Shown here: positions 32,970-44,922 of the stretch, one piece after another
Layout of the letters: every line of letters begins with the position of its first letter
How positions within the stretch are numbered: the stretch's first letter is position 1
Assembly: GCA_019775845.1 (NCBI GenBank)
Contig: JADQAV010000016.1
Span: 246,021-310,020 of the forward strand
Reading direction: 5' to 3'
DNA from: Myrmaecium sp. VS I D KN 1
Lineage: Eukaryota; Ascomycota; Dothideomycetes; Valsariales; Valsariaceae
Length of the DNA stretch: 64,000 bases
Translations under genes and position numbers: made by a program
Notes under the pieces: model-generated
What the model was told of the DNA's origin: nothing
Database searches by the model: none
The model's input: the letters and a program-made list of their open reading frames with translations, nothing else

Positions 32970-35818
32970 ATGTCCCCAAGCCACCTCCCGTGGATCCTCG
33001 TGGCGGCGTCGGCAGCCGCGTTGGTTGCCGGTAGCCCCTTGGCTCGTGCTTTCCCGCGTGCGACCTCCGATGCCGTTGCTGACCTCACCACCTGCCCTGG
33101 ATACAATGCCTCCAACATCGTCGAGACCGAGTCCGGGTTGACGGCGGACTTGAATCTTGCCGGGACTGCTTGCGCCGTCTATGGCGAGGATTTACTGCAA
33201 CTGAAGCTGACCGTTGAGTACCAAACGGGTAAGTCAATATCACCAGCCTTGCCCTCATCCTGGTAACTCGCTTGTCGGATTCTTCACGGTTGCTGAAGGT
33301 ACCGTAGAACAACGTCTCCATGTGAAGATATCCGATGTCAACCACTGGGTATACCAAGTCCCAGAGGATGTGTTGCCTCGTCCGAACGGGTCTGCTCAGG
33401 CGATGGACTCTGCCATTCAGTTCAACATCACGGAGGCGCCGTTCTCCTTCACAGTGACCCGAAAAGACACCAATGAGGTCCTTTTCGACACCGCCGGAGC
33501 GGGCCTGATATTCGAACCACAGTATGTCAGACTTCGCACGAGTTTACCTGATAACGCCTATATCTATGGTCTTGGCGAGAATTCAGGAGCTTTCAACCTT
33601 CCCACCGATGGATACACACGGACTTTGTGGAACCGAGACAGGCCGTACATTCCAGTGGATGAGAATCTGTATGGTTCACACCCGATCTACTATGATCACC
33701 GCGGGGATTCGGGCACACATGGCGTTTTCTTGCTGAACTCCAATGGCATGGACATCAAACTTAACAACACCAACGGGAACTCGCTGGAATATAACCTGCT
33801 TGGCGGTGCCATTGATCTGTATTTCCTGGCCGGGCCGAGTCCAAAGGAAGTGAGCATGCAATATTCCCAGATTGTCGGCTTACCTGCCCTGATCCCATAC
33901 TGGTCCCTTGGCTTCCATCAGTGCAAGTACGGCTACCAAGATGCTTACGAGGTGGCCGAGGTCATCGCCAACTACTCGAGAGCCGGAATTCCTCTCGAAA
34001 CAATGTGGACTGACATTGATTACATGAACGCCCGTCAAGTCTTCACTCTTGACCCTGATAGGTTCCCACTGACTAGAATGAGGGAAATTGTGGACTATCT
34101 CCATAATCATAATCAGAAGTACGTTCTCATGGTTGATCCGGCTGTGGCGTATAATGATTACTATCCTTTCAACACCGGGAAATCTCTGGATGTCTTCATG
34201 AAGAACAGTTCAGGCGAAGTTTTCCAAGGCGTTGTCTGGCCAGGTATCGCTGCGTTCCCAGATTGGTTTGCTCCAAATACGCAAGGCTGGTGGGATGATC
34301 AGTTCTCGAAATTCTTCAGCCCGGACGACGGCGTCGACGTTGATGGCCTTTGGATAGATATGAACGAGCCAACAAACTTTTGCCAGTATCCATGTTCCGA
34401 TCCAGCCGCAGCCGCGGTAGGCAATCCTCCCACACCTCCACCGGTACGACCGTATGCTCCCCGGCCAATCCCAGGATTTCCGCCGGACTTCCAGCCACCG
34501 TCACAACGCCGCCGAATCCGGCGGCAGTCTGTTGGCGGCGGCGACAAGGGATGGCCAAATCGTGACCTGATAAGCCCACCATATATGATCAACAATAACG
34601 GAGAAGACTTGAGTGCTGGTACGATCTGGCCTGATTTGGTCCATAATGGTGGCCTTGTCGAATACGACACTCACAATTTGTACGGCACCATGATGTCTAC
34701 TACCAGTCGTCATTCCATGCTCAATCGCCGCCCCGGACGAAGACCGATGATCATTACGCGCAGCACTTTTGCGGGAGCGGGAGCACATGTCGGTCATTGG
34801 ACTGGTGACAATGCTTCTACTTGGGAGGACTATCTGTGAGTCCACACATCGCCTCCATGAACGTTCAAGGCTAATCATATCTAGGATCTCGATCAAGCAG
34901 CTCATTGAATTTGCTGCTTTCTTCCAGATTCCGATGGTAGGATCCGACGTATGTGGATTCAACTCGGAGACGACAGAGAACCTTTGTGCCAGATGGGCTA
35001 TGCTGGGAGCCTTCAACACGTTCTACCGAAACCATGCCGATGCGACCTCTCCACACCAGGAGTTTTACCTTTGGCCGCTTGTCACTGATGCCGCTAAGGT
35101 CGCAGTTGATATTCGGTACCGTCTACTGGATTATATATACGGCACGTTATATGAGCAGTCCCGCACTGGAGCTCCGACAATCTCACCACTCTACTTCGTA
35201 TATCCAAGTGACAGCAATACTTTCACCATATCCACGCAATTCTTCTACGGCGATGCCATCCTTGTGTCGCCCGTAACGACTGCGGACAGCACGTCCGTCG
35301 ATTACTACCTCCCGGAGGACCTCTTTTACGACTGGTGGACACTCAGAGCCGTGCAAGGCAATGGAACGACAGTACACCAAGACTATGTTGCGTTCACGTC
35401 CATTCCTCTCCATATTCGCGGCGGCACGATCATCCCGCTTCGCGAGCAAAGTGCCAATACCACCACGGAGACGCGGGAGAAGAACTTCATCTACCTCGTA
35501 GCGCCTGGTGCTGACGGCACGGCTGAAGGAAGCCTGTACCTCGACGACGGCGATAGCATTGAGCAGACTACTATAACGCACGTCAGCCTCAACTGGGACG
35601 GAAAGGATTTTGCTAGCGCTGGCGACTTCAACTTCCCCACCAACGTGACAGTCGCCGGAGTCAAGATATTAGGCATCACCGCGAACATGACCGCGAGGTC
35701 CACGGGGACGGTTGGTGGCGGGGCCATCGCCTCGGACTGGAATCAGGACGAGCAGTCCTTGCTCGTCAAGGGCAACTGGCCTTTGACTGGAGGCTTTAGC
35801 TTTGTAGTCAGCTCGTAG
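32970..35818 (+). CDS. Secreted GH31 alpha-glucosidase
   Basis: Exons 32970-33228, 33299-34835 and 34885-35818 join in frame to 909 aa. The start is followed by a signal peptide ([17 protein letters not shown]). The N-terminal beta-sandwich includes [20 protein letters not shown]. The catalytic barrel follows, with the nucleophile in [12 protein letters not shown] (Asp440) and the acid/base in HVGHWTGDN (Asp590). The C-terminal domain includes [14 protein letters not shown] and the DDGD block. This is the fungal maltase/alpha-glucosidase group of GH31, releasing glucose from the non-reducing ends of malto-oligosaccharides. Just after the nucleophile lies a Pro-rich, probably disordered insert ending in the basic cluster QRRRIRRQ, a candidate Kex2-type processing site. 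Several N-glycosylation sequons (NAS, NIT, NGT, NTT, NVT) fit secretion. Confidence 0.95.
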
Positions 35819-36206
35819 CCATCTCTCTGACGGGTCTCCTATACCCTCGACTTTCTCTCGCTTTTTCTTTTCTTCTCTTATACCCGCTGTGGCTCCCGAC
35901 AGGAGATTTGGGGGATATGAGACCGACCAAGCCATGCTCGGTTGCTTCACTTAGGACTGCAGATTTGGTTCTTTCCTTTGACCATAGTGCTTAACAAACT
36001 AGTTTCTGCTCGAACAAATATCACACAGCAGTACCAATCCAACCTATCTCGTTCCGTCTCACGCATGATCTCCCATATATCACCGTTCCGGAGGTTTGAC
36101 CTATGCAGCACGGAAGGATTCAGAGGGAGGGAAACACGGATGTAGCAAATCATAAATGCAATTAGGCGGCCATTTATCACAAGCAGTTCACAGTTTAACA
36201 CAACAA
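35819..36206. other. 3' flank of alpha-glucosidase gene and tRNA-Glu upstream region
   Basis: No gene is recognised. T/C-rich sequence follows the stop codon. Confidence 0.5.
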
Positions 36207-36299
36207 TCCGTTGTGGTCTAGTGGCTAGGATTTGTCGCTCTCACGCTTCAGCAGAAGTTCAGTGCCGACAAGGCCGGGGTTCAATTCCCCGCAACGGAA
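36207..36299 (+). tRNA. tRNA-Glu (CUC) with 21-nt intron
   Basis: The mature 72-nt form folds as a cloverleaf. The acceptor TCCGTTG pairs with CAACGGA, with A as discriminator. The anticodon stem is TGTCG/CGACA with loop CTCTCAC (anticodon CUC), and the T arm is CGGGG-TTCAATT-CCCCG. A 21-nt intron interrupts the loop one base after the anticodon. It contains a small CTTC/GAAG hairpin. T6 and T5 runs follow at 36300-36311. Confidence 0.93.
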
Positions 36300-36311
36300 T
36301 TTTTTGTTTTT
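36300..36311 (+). terminator. RNA polymerase III terminator after tRNA-Glu
   Basis: T6-G-T5 directly follows the tRNA 3' end on the plus strand. Confidence 0.8.
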
Positions 36312-38160
36312 CTGTTCTTCGGTTTCTACTCCCTGCCGCAGCCGAGCAGAGTGCCCTTTTTTCCGTCCCCCGGATCCGATAGGTAGGGATTTTACGTGGC
36401 TGGCATCGACTTCTTTTTTTTCCCCCTCCCTCTCTTCGACGCAGCGCGAAGGGGTGGAAAGATTGACGGATACGGTATCCCAGCCGGACGCGGCAGCGGG
36501 CGGGCGGGCGGGGACCCGGATGGGAAGCAGAGTTTTCCTCTTCTTCTTTTTGCACGGCTTCTGTTTGGCTGGGCTCAGCTGCTGCTGGAAAGCGGAATTG
36601 CGGCAGTGGGTCCCCGCGTCTTTCGGGTAGCCGCGGGTTTTGAGGCTGGAGCTCGCTTTCAGTCTTCTTCACGTTGGATGAATACTGTACCTATCGAACA
36701 GGCTTCTACATGATTTACCGACGTGTATATTAAAAGTGAAACTAGTGCGCATCTTGGCTCTGGATCACGATGTAACATGCGCGTTTAAAAAGCCAGGTTT
36801 CAAGCGAGAGCAGGCATGCTGATGTTGAGGGTCTGAGACAAACGGCCTCTCTGTTTCTCTCTTTCTTGGGAGTAAGGTGAATCATATTCACGGACGTTGG
36901 GAGAGCGGGCACCAATATCCGTCCAGCACTTTCTTCCTCCTTTTCTTTTTGAAGGGTGGATGGATAGATGATGGTTGCGCCTCGTGACTTTGATGAGCTG
37001 GTTACCTTGCCTTGTTGTTTATGTGTCTTTTGCGCGCGGTGTTTCGGATGGGACATGCTGCGTGTGTGATGTGGGACCGGTGAGGAGGGCTTTGGATGTG
37101 GGCTTCCTGGGTTCATGAGAAAGAAGATGAGGTGGTGTAAATGCACCGCCTGGAACTTATCTTGCTCATGTACATATGTACTCCTCCTGACGTTTAAAGA
37201 AGCACCTTTATAGTGTTGTAGTAGGTCACAACCTCAGGAGTCAGCGAACGGAGGAGTTCTCCCAATCAGCAGGGGTGGATTGGCATGATGTAATCCCGCC
37301 CTGAGAACCCCATAAAAAAAGGACGCACGTCGGGCCCCCGGAGCTTTGGTGGTCATCCTCGGCTTACGTTCAACGATGAGTGGCAGGCTCATCAGCGTAT
37401 AGGGAGTGTTAAAGTAGCATCACTCCCAGTTTTTGTTTAACACGTCAGAAGAAATAGAGGAAGCGATCTTATGTATAAACATCATCAATTGGTCTCATAG
37501 ATAGTCCAAGCTGGAGAGCGCGCTCGGGATCTTGGCGAGTAGCTATACGTCGAGCTTGATAGGTACCATCTCTCTCTCCTAAATGCAGCTCGCCTTGTGT
37601 ACATGTACCGGTGAGAAGAAGGCTTGGAGGTTTCTTCCATCAATAAATAGTGAACACATCGTGGATTCCATCCCTTTAAAAAGGATCTCCCTCCCCCTGA
37701 TTCACAAAACAACGCGGCAAAGCGACGTAACAACTGAGCGGTCAGCCTGGACGGGGACGGAAGACCACGGACATCTGCGGCATTTCATGGGCTCCACGGA
37801 GTCGCAACCCCATGCGACCAGCCGGCCTGGGCCAATCAGACTCGGACGACGGGAGGATTCTGACAATTCTTTACGTGCCAAGGCGTTCACCTTAGTCACG
37901 GACCTCGGGCGCTTCGGGCCTAGCTCGACCTTGTGTGTGCCTTTCGCCTTTCGCCTTTCGAATCTTGAAAACGCTTGCCCTGTCGATGAGCGAATGAAGC
38001 CAGCCGCCTCTTTCCTCACCAACATCACTCTTCTCCTTGTCTTTCTTCCCTTCCTATCCTCTCCCCTCCGCCGTTGACCGTTGGACGTGGACGACCTCGC
38101 CTGCTCGCTCCCTTCTCTCCTTTTGATGCCCCGTCTTCGATTGCGTTAAGCTCCACCACT
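36312..38160. other. Intergenic region upstream of OGDH E1
   Basis: About 1.85 kb. No gene is recognised. The last ~150 bp before 38161 are CT-rich leader-like sequence, suiting a highly expressed mitochondrial gene. Confidence 0.45.
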
Positions 38161-41100
38161 ATGCTGCGCACGACTCTCAGGCAGTGCGGCAGTCGCCTCT
38201 CTGGCGGATGCTGCGGTCCTGCGCGGACGAGCTTCTCCACCATTGCTCGCCCGTCTTCCTCACAGAACGCCCTCTCCACCCTCCGAAAACCTCTTGCTCT
38301 CACTCCTCGTCTGCAGCAGCACAGAAGCTATGGTATTGCCGCCGAGGAGACCAGCAAGGGAGTGGTAACGCTGCCCGTTTGCCCAAGGGAAGCATTTCCC
38401 TCTCTTCAGCTGCATACTAACCCGCACCGCAGGATCCCAACGACTCCTTCCTCCAGGGCAACACCGCCGGCTACATAGATGAGATGTACATGCAATGGAA
38501 AAAGGACCCCGCCAGCGTGCACGTCTCGTGGCAGGTGTACTTCCGGAACATGGAGTCGGGAGAGATGCCCGTCTCCCAGGCTTTCCAGCCTCCGCCTACC
38601 ATCGTCCCTCCTCCCGTCGGTGGTCTTGGTCCTCAGCTCACTCCCGGCATGGGCATGGGCGTTGGTGAGGGTTCCGACCTCATGAACCATCTCAAGGTCC
38701 AGCTCTTGGTCCGCGCATACCAGGCTCGTGGCCACCACAAGGCGAAGATTGACCCTCTCGGAATCCGCACCGAGGCAGAGCAGTTCGGCTACAGCAGGCC
38801 CAAGGAGTTGGAGCTCTCCCACTACCAGTTCACCGAGAAGGACCTGGACAGGGAGTTCGAGCTCGGCCCCGGCATCTTGCCCAGGTTCAGGACCGAATCG
38901 AGGACGAAGATGACCCTCCGCGAGATCATCGCGGCCTGCGAGAAGCTCTACTGTGGTTCTTACGGTGTTGAGTACATCCACATCCCCGACAGGGAGCAGT
39001 GCGACTGGCTCCGTGACCGCGTCGAAATTCCTCAGCCCTACAAGTACTCCGTGGATGAGAAGCGCCGTATCTTGGACCGCCTTATCTGGGGAACCAGCTT
39101 CGAATCGTTTCTGGCCACCAAGTACCCCAACGACAAGCGTTTCGGTCTCGAGGGTGGTGAGAGCTTGATTCCTGGTATGAAGGCTCTTATTGACCGGTCC
39201 GTCGACTATGGCATCAAGGATATCGTGATTGGTATGCCCCACCGTGGTCGTCTCAACGTCCTCAGCAACGTCGTCCGTAAGCCCAACGAGTCTATCTTTA
39301 GCGAGTTTGCTGGTACCACCGATCCTGCCGACGAGGGCTCTGGAGATGTGAAGTACCACTTGGGTATGAACTTCGAGCGTCCTACTCCTTCCGGCAAGCG
39401 CGTGCAGCTTTCTTTGGTTGCCAACCCCTCCCATCTTGAGGCCGAGGACCCTGTCGTTCTCGGAAAGACCAGGGCTATCCTGCATTACAACAACGATGAG
39501 AAGGAGGCCAAGACCGCCATGGGCGTTCTGCTCCACGGCGATGCCGCTTTCGCCGGCCAGGGTGTTGTCTACGAGACCATGGGATTCCATGCCCTGCCTT
39601 CTTACCACACCGGTGGTACCATCCACATCATCGTTAACAACCAGATCGGTTTCACTACTGATCCTCGTTTCGCTCGTTCCACTCCCTACTGCTCTGACTT
39701 GGCCAAGGCCATTGATGCTCCTATCTTCCACGTCAATGGTGACGATGTCGAGGCCGTCAACTTCGTGTGCCAGCTCGCCGCTGACTGGCGCGCCAAGTTC
39801 CACAAGGATGTTGTCATCGACATGGTCTGCTACCGTAAGCAGGGACACAACGAGACCGATCAGCCTTTCTTCACCCAGCCTTTGATGTACAAGCGGATCG
39901 CTAAGCACCCACCTGCGCTTGACTTGTATGTCGAGAAGCTCCTGGCCGACAAGACCTTCACCAAGGAGGACGTTGACGAGCACAAGGCCTGGGTCTGGGG
40001 TATGCTCGAGGAGAGCTTCAACCGCAGCAAGGATTACCAGCCTACTGCCAGGGAATGGTTGACCTCTGCTTGGAACGGCTTCAAGTCTCCCAAAGAGCTT
40101 GCCACCGAGGTTCTTCCTCATCTGCCCACTGCCGTCGACGCCGAGCAGCTCCAGCACATTGCCAAGGTCATCGGCCACCCTCCTGAGGACTTCAATGTGC
40201 ACAAGAACTTGAAGCGTATCCTTGCCAACAGGACTAAGACTGTTGTTGAGGGCAAGGGCATCGACATGGCTACTGCTGAGGCCTTGGCCTTCGGTTCCCT
40301 TGTCAATGAAGGTCACCACGTCCGTGTTTCTGGCCAGGATGTCGAGCGTGGTACTTTCTCCCAGCGTCATGCCGTTCTTCACGACCAGGAGAACGAGGCG
40401 ACCTACACCCCTCTGCAGCACGTCAGCAAGGACCAGGCCACCTTTACCATCAGCAACTCCTCTTTGAGCGAGTTCGGTGTCCTCGGTTTCGAGTACGGTT
40501 ACTCTCTATCCTCCCCCAACGCTCTCGTTATGTGGGAGGCCCAGTTCGGTGACTTCGCCAACAACGCCCAATGTATCATTGACCAGTTCATCGCCTCTGG
40601 TGAGACGAAGTGGCTCCAGCGTACTGGTCTCGTTATGAGCTTGCCCCACGGTTACGACGGCCAAGGTCCCGAGCACTCTTCCGGCAGAATGGAACGTTAC
40701 CTCCAACTCTGCAACGAAGATCCCAGGGTTTTCCCCTCCCCCGACAAGCTTGAGCGTCAGCACCAGGATTGCAACATGCAGGTCGCTTACCTCACCAAGC
40801 CCTCCAATATGTTCCACATCCTCAGGCGCCAGATGAACCGCCAGTTCAGGAAACGTGAGTACCCTAATCACCCAACCTTTGATCACCGACTAACATCGCA
40901 CAGCTCTCATTCTTTTCTTCTCGAAGAGCTTGCTCCGTCATCCAGTGGCTCGCTCTGATATCGAGGAGTTCACTGGTGACTCTCACTTCGAGTGGATCGT
41001 CCCCGATCCCGCCCACGCCACCGGCGAGATTGAGTCCCACGACAAGATCAAGCGTGTGATCTTCTGTACCGGCCAGGTCTACGCTGCCCTCATCCAGCAC

Positions 41101-41445
41101 CGTGCTGCCAAGGGCCTGAAGGATGCTGCCATCACCCGTATCGAGCAACTCCACCCCTTCCCCTGGCAACAGCTCAAGGAGAACCTCGACCAGTACCCTA
41201 ACGCCGAAGAGGTTGTTTGGTGCCAGGAGGAGCCCCTCAACGCCGGTGCCTGGTCGTTTGCTCAGCCTCGCATTGAGACCATCCTCAACCAGACAGAGCA
41301 CCACAACCGCCGACACGTCCTGTATGCCGGTCGCGCCCCGAGCGCCAGTGTCGCTACCGGTCTGAAGGCTGTGCACAAGAAGGAGGAGCAGGACTTGTTG
41401 GAGATGGCCTTCAACGTCAAGCAGGACAAGCTCAAGGGCGAGTAA
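38161..41445 (+). CDS. KGD1: 2-oxoglutarate dehydrogenase E1, mitochondrial
   Basis: Exons 38161-38364, 38433-40854 and 40904-41445 join in frame to 1055 aa, the normal length. This is the thiamine-diphosphate E1 component that decarboxylates 2-oxoglutarate and passes the succinyl group to E2 in the TCA cycle. The N-terminus ([16 protein letters not shown] onward) is Arg/Ser-rich and lacks acids for ~60 residues, a mitochondrial presequence. Conserved blocks are [29 protein letters not shown], the ThDP motif spanning [10 protein letters not shown] to [62 protein letters not shown], and the C-terminal EEPLNAGAW. Codon use is strongly biased towards C/G-ending and abundant-type codons, fitting high expression. 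A 671-codon open frame on the opposite strand is a by-product of this bias. Confidence 0.98.
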
Positions 41446-42255
41446 ATATTATGGGAACGGCATGTAATAGATAGGTCGGGTAGCCCCCGACGACGGGGAT
41501 AGCTCATGCGCTGGTTTGCTTTCTTTGCATTGTTGGGTTGGGGGTGTTTTCTTTTGCGGCCCGCTTTCCTTGGGATCCACATGTTTCCGTGTGTTTGGGG
41601 ACAGCGGAAGCGGAGGGGCATGTGAAGTCGAGCGTGCCTGTCGGTCCGTGTCCAGCGGACCAAAGGGCTTCCGCTTGCGGAGTGACGATTTTTGCCTTCT
41701 TGTTCGAGTGGCTGCCCATGTCTCAATGTATTTCTATATGTGATTGTTTATGCAAGAGTGGCCTCCAGTCACGTCTGTTTTCGTTCAAACTACGACTAGT
41801 CTCCTTGATTTCGATTGAACGGTGAAGAAAGTCGGCGCGGAAATTCTGGCGGGCTCACAATCTGCTTGCTCCTCTACGATTAGTGATTCAGGTACCAAGG
41901 CATCCGTATACCCGGTACGCCACACTCAGGCCAGGTCCGGGCCACACCCGCCGAGGTGACCCGCCGTGCCCGCCGAGGGGACCGGTCACCCCGCAGAAAT
42001 CTTATCTAACTAGCGTCATCCAGCCCATGGCCCGCTTTTTCAGGACCCTCGAAGAAAACCGCGGCGCTCCTTTTCGCCTTCGGCCAACATCCAACCTCAC
42101 ATTCTCCTTTCCCCCTTCTTGTTTTCTTGTGGACATTCTTTTGGCAGAGCGACTTGGATCGATCACGGCTTTATACTGTGTCATAACATCCCACACCACC
42201 CCGATTCCGCGGCCGAGACATCCCTCTACCTCCCTCCATCCCGTCCCAAATTGCC
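41446..42255. other. Intergenic region
   Basis: 3' UTR of the E1 gene and promoter of the F-box-like gene. No other gene is recognised. Confidence 0.5.
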
Positions 42256-43227
42256 ATGGCCGCATCCTGCGCGAAGGCAACAGCAGGCCTCCCGTCCAAC
42301 CTCGCCTCCGTCGCACTCCCGTCCGTCAATGTCTCTGCTGGCCAGACGCCGGACGACCATGAGCCCTTCCCCTTCATGCGGCTCCCAACCGAGCTCCGTT
42401 TGCACGTCTACCGCATGGCGCTCACGCGCGCGAAACCGATCTACCTGCACAAGCAGCGACCCTCGCCCCTCGACCGGACGGAACCGTTTACGGGCCCCCC
42501 GCTGTGCGTCCTGTCCGGGGGTCCGCGGGAGGAGATGTACGATCCGGACCTGGGCGCGTACATCGCCGCCGACGCGGCCGTCAAGCCGGACGACGTGAAC
42601 GAGGAGCCGCTGGTGCCGGCGCTGCTGCGCGCGAACAAGCAGATCTACCGCGAGGCCTGGACGATGCTCTACTCGGAGAACGAGTTCGTCGTCTCGATCG
42701 ACAGCGCCGTGTACACGCTCGGGACGCTCCATCAGCGCTCCCGGAGCCGGATCAAGCACATCCGCCTCAGCATCCCCTCTCAGCACGACATCCTGGAGGG
42801 GTTCGCGGACCTCGTCCGGCTGGGCCTGCGGTACTGCTGGGGGCTGAAAACCCTCACCATCAGCCTTCCACAGCTCGGGCCGCAGGATCGGACCTCGATG
42901 GGCAACGGACAATATACGAACGTGTACGCCAATGCGTTCCACATCCTGCGCTGGCTGCCGAAGGACTGCAAGACCCTGATCGAGGGGGACGTCACCCCGG
43001 ACGTCCGGAAAGTGATCGAGGAGAACGGCAGGCTGGCCGGAGAACTTGATGAGGTTGGTGCCCAGAGCGGTTCTTCATCACCCATCCCTTCGTCGTCGTC
43101 GTCCTCGTCGTCGTTCTTCTCCTCCTCTCCTTTTGCCTCCTCCTCTTCTGCTCCCGCTGCCCGTCCCCGTCCTCCCATCCGTTACCTTTCGTTGAGCTTG
43201 CCCGTGACCCCTCCCAGCGATGATTAA
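42256..43227 (+). CDS. F-box-like / 2EXR-type fungal protein
   Basis: A single exon of 323 aa. Near the N-terminus FMRLPTELRLHVYRMAL (residues 40-56) is the short F-box-like helix pair common in large families of uncharacterised ascomycete proteins. ALLRANKQIYREAWTMLYSENEF follows, the second hallmark of that group. The middle holds alternating helices and strands (SRIKHIRLSIPSQHDI, YCWGLKTLTISLP). The C-terminal ~60 residues are low complexity: a Ser run encoded by mixed TCG/TCC codons, then Pro/Ser. Canonical F-box proteins recruit substrates to SCF ubiquitin ligases; for this shorter motif the link to Skp1 is not established. The start has a CCATGG context. Confidence 0.8.
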   Translation: MAASCAKATAGLPSNLASVALPSVNVSAGQTPDDHEPFPFMRLPTELRLHVYRMALTRAKPIYLHKQRPSPLDRTEPFTGPPLCVLSGGPREEMYDPDLGAYIAADAAVKPDDVNEEPLVPALLRANKQIYREAWTMLYSENEFVVSIDSAVYTLGTLHQRSRSRIKHIRLSIPSQHDILEGFADLVRLGLRYCWGLKTLTISLPQLGPQDRTSMGNGQYTNVYANAFHILRWLPKDCKTLIEGDVTPDVRKVIEENGRLAGELDEVGAQSGSSSPIPSSSSSSSSFFSSSPFASSSSAPAARPRPPIRYLSLSLPVTPPSDD

Positions 43228-44922
43228 AAAAGTTTTTTGAGCAGCGCTTTGACGTGTGTGTCCTTTTCTTCTCTTTTAGAAAGCGTACGCCAAACGACAA
43301 CATCAGATGCCGGACCGGCAATGATGTTTTTTCGTTTTTTTCTCGGGCGCCAATCCCCCCTTACTGTACAGTTTCCATCAGCATCCACCACCACACACCA
43401 GCATTAGCATCCTCGTCGTCATCATCATCATCATCACATCATCTCTGTTACCCGCCACGAAAACTCCGGTCGATCCGAGAAGAAGGATCGCACCTCCGGA
43501 ACGAAAAAGCGCGTCTCGGCAACGCCATGCATTGGGTTTTGCGTGTATATCCGGCATCTTTGGGCCAACGGCATCATTCCGGCACCGACTTTTCGCGTAC
43601 CATAGGTAAACCAGTTTCTTTTTTTCTCTTCTGGTCAAGGGTTGATATCTCCTCTCTGTTACATACATTGTTTGGATGTCTGTTTTGGTTTCTTTCGGTG
43701 TCATGCATACATTCTCCTAGACTTCTTGCATAGATCGGTCACTCTGTTGTTAGCGTTGCTAGTCATAAAAGCTCGCGATCAGAAGCACTCTTTGTGAACT
43801 CATATCTCTTCGTTTGGTCTGGCATACTCTTCGGTGAGCATTGTGCTTCGCCTTTCCCATTTGAACTACTGACTCAGGAACGATGGCGGCTGTTGAGACA
43901 CACGATCAGGCCGGAGGATGCTTGGACCTTGGCAACATTCACATACAGCTCGACTGGGGGCAGCCCATGGGCTAAACTCCCCCTGAGGATATCAATCTGA
44001 TGTCAAATCACCGAAGGCGTTCGTTTTACCAGCAATCAGCTGGCTTCGCCAATATCGCAAGCACTACACTCCGTACATGGCGCATCACTGCGAAGCCCGG
44101 CGCAAGTGGCACTGCGGAGAGCTTCACACAGCGATCCCCTCATTTGCCCAAAGGTCTGGATCCTTCCAAGTCTCACCCGATCACCACACGACTTGACCGT
44201 TTGGAATCTAGTCTGGTCAGGTAATGCGGAGAACCGACCACCGAGACCCTTGGGTTAACGTTTTCCAGCCCCCTGGTCTGTCTCTCCACCTCTCCTGCAC
44301 TTGCGGAACATGTGAAACAGCCTTGGCGGGATCGTGAGAACATTGTTCCCCTCAAAGCCACCAATGGAATTGGAGATGGCAATTGAATGTGACTTAGGCA
44401 TTGTTGGAGCCATTTAATTCTCCGCCGTCCCTCAGATCCGCCTTGGTAGCCTGCCTGCGGTTCCTCCCGCTCCGGTGGTTTATCCATCCACCCGGTCAGG
44501 CTTGTCTGAACCCGCAGGAGTCGAAAATAAACGAAGCTGGACCATGGCAATGTGACTTCTTCATAGGCGTACTTGCTTCCCGTTCGGGGTGGCTATTCAC
44601 GGAATCTCAGCTCGGCATTGATCTTCAATATCCCTTCGGCGTTTCTTTTTCCATTAATTGTCCTTCTTAACCCTGGTCAGGGTCAAGGATGCGATGTGAT
44701 CTGGCCGCGATGACCCCGACGGCTTGGACAAAAAGAGCTAGGAAACATGGGACGCTCGGAGCCCCTATGTGCAGGAGGTGGAGACTATAAATATCGATGC
44801 AAATGTACTCTCCTTCCATTTGCGTTTCGTCCCCGCAAGCTCTTATCCAAGGAGATCGAGAGCTCCGCACCGTATCTTTCATCCTCCTTTTGCACGCAAG
44901 CAATCCGGCTGCCTGTTTCACC
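43228..44922. other. Intergenic region upstream of pectate lyase
   Basis: About 1.7 kb with no recognisable gene. A short ATC/GTC microsatellite-like tract lies near 43410-43440. Sequence near 44780 holds the likely core promoter of the downstream gene. Confidence 0.45.
44786..44793 (+). promoter_or_regulatory. TATA box of the pectate lyase gene
   Basis: TATAAATA lies 137 bp upstream of the start codon at 44923, a suitable place for a regulated fungal gene with a ~100-nt leader. Confidence 0.5.

Noticed and set aside
38406-40421. 671-codon open frame on the minus strand opposite OGDH E1
   Set aside because: It mirrors the strongly biased codon use of a certain gene; the translation is Val/Leu/Gly-rich with no family features.
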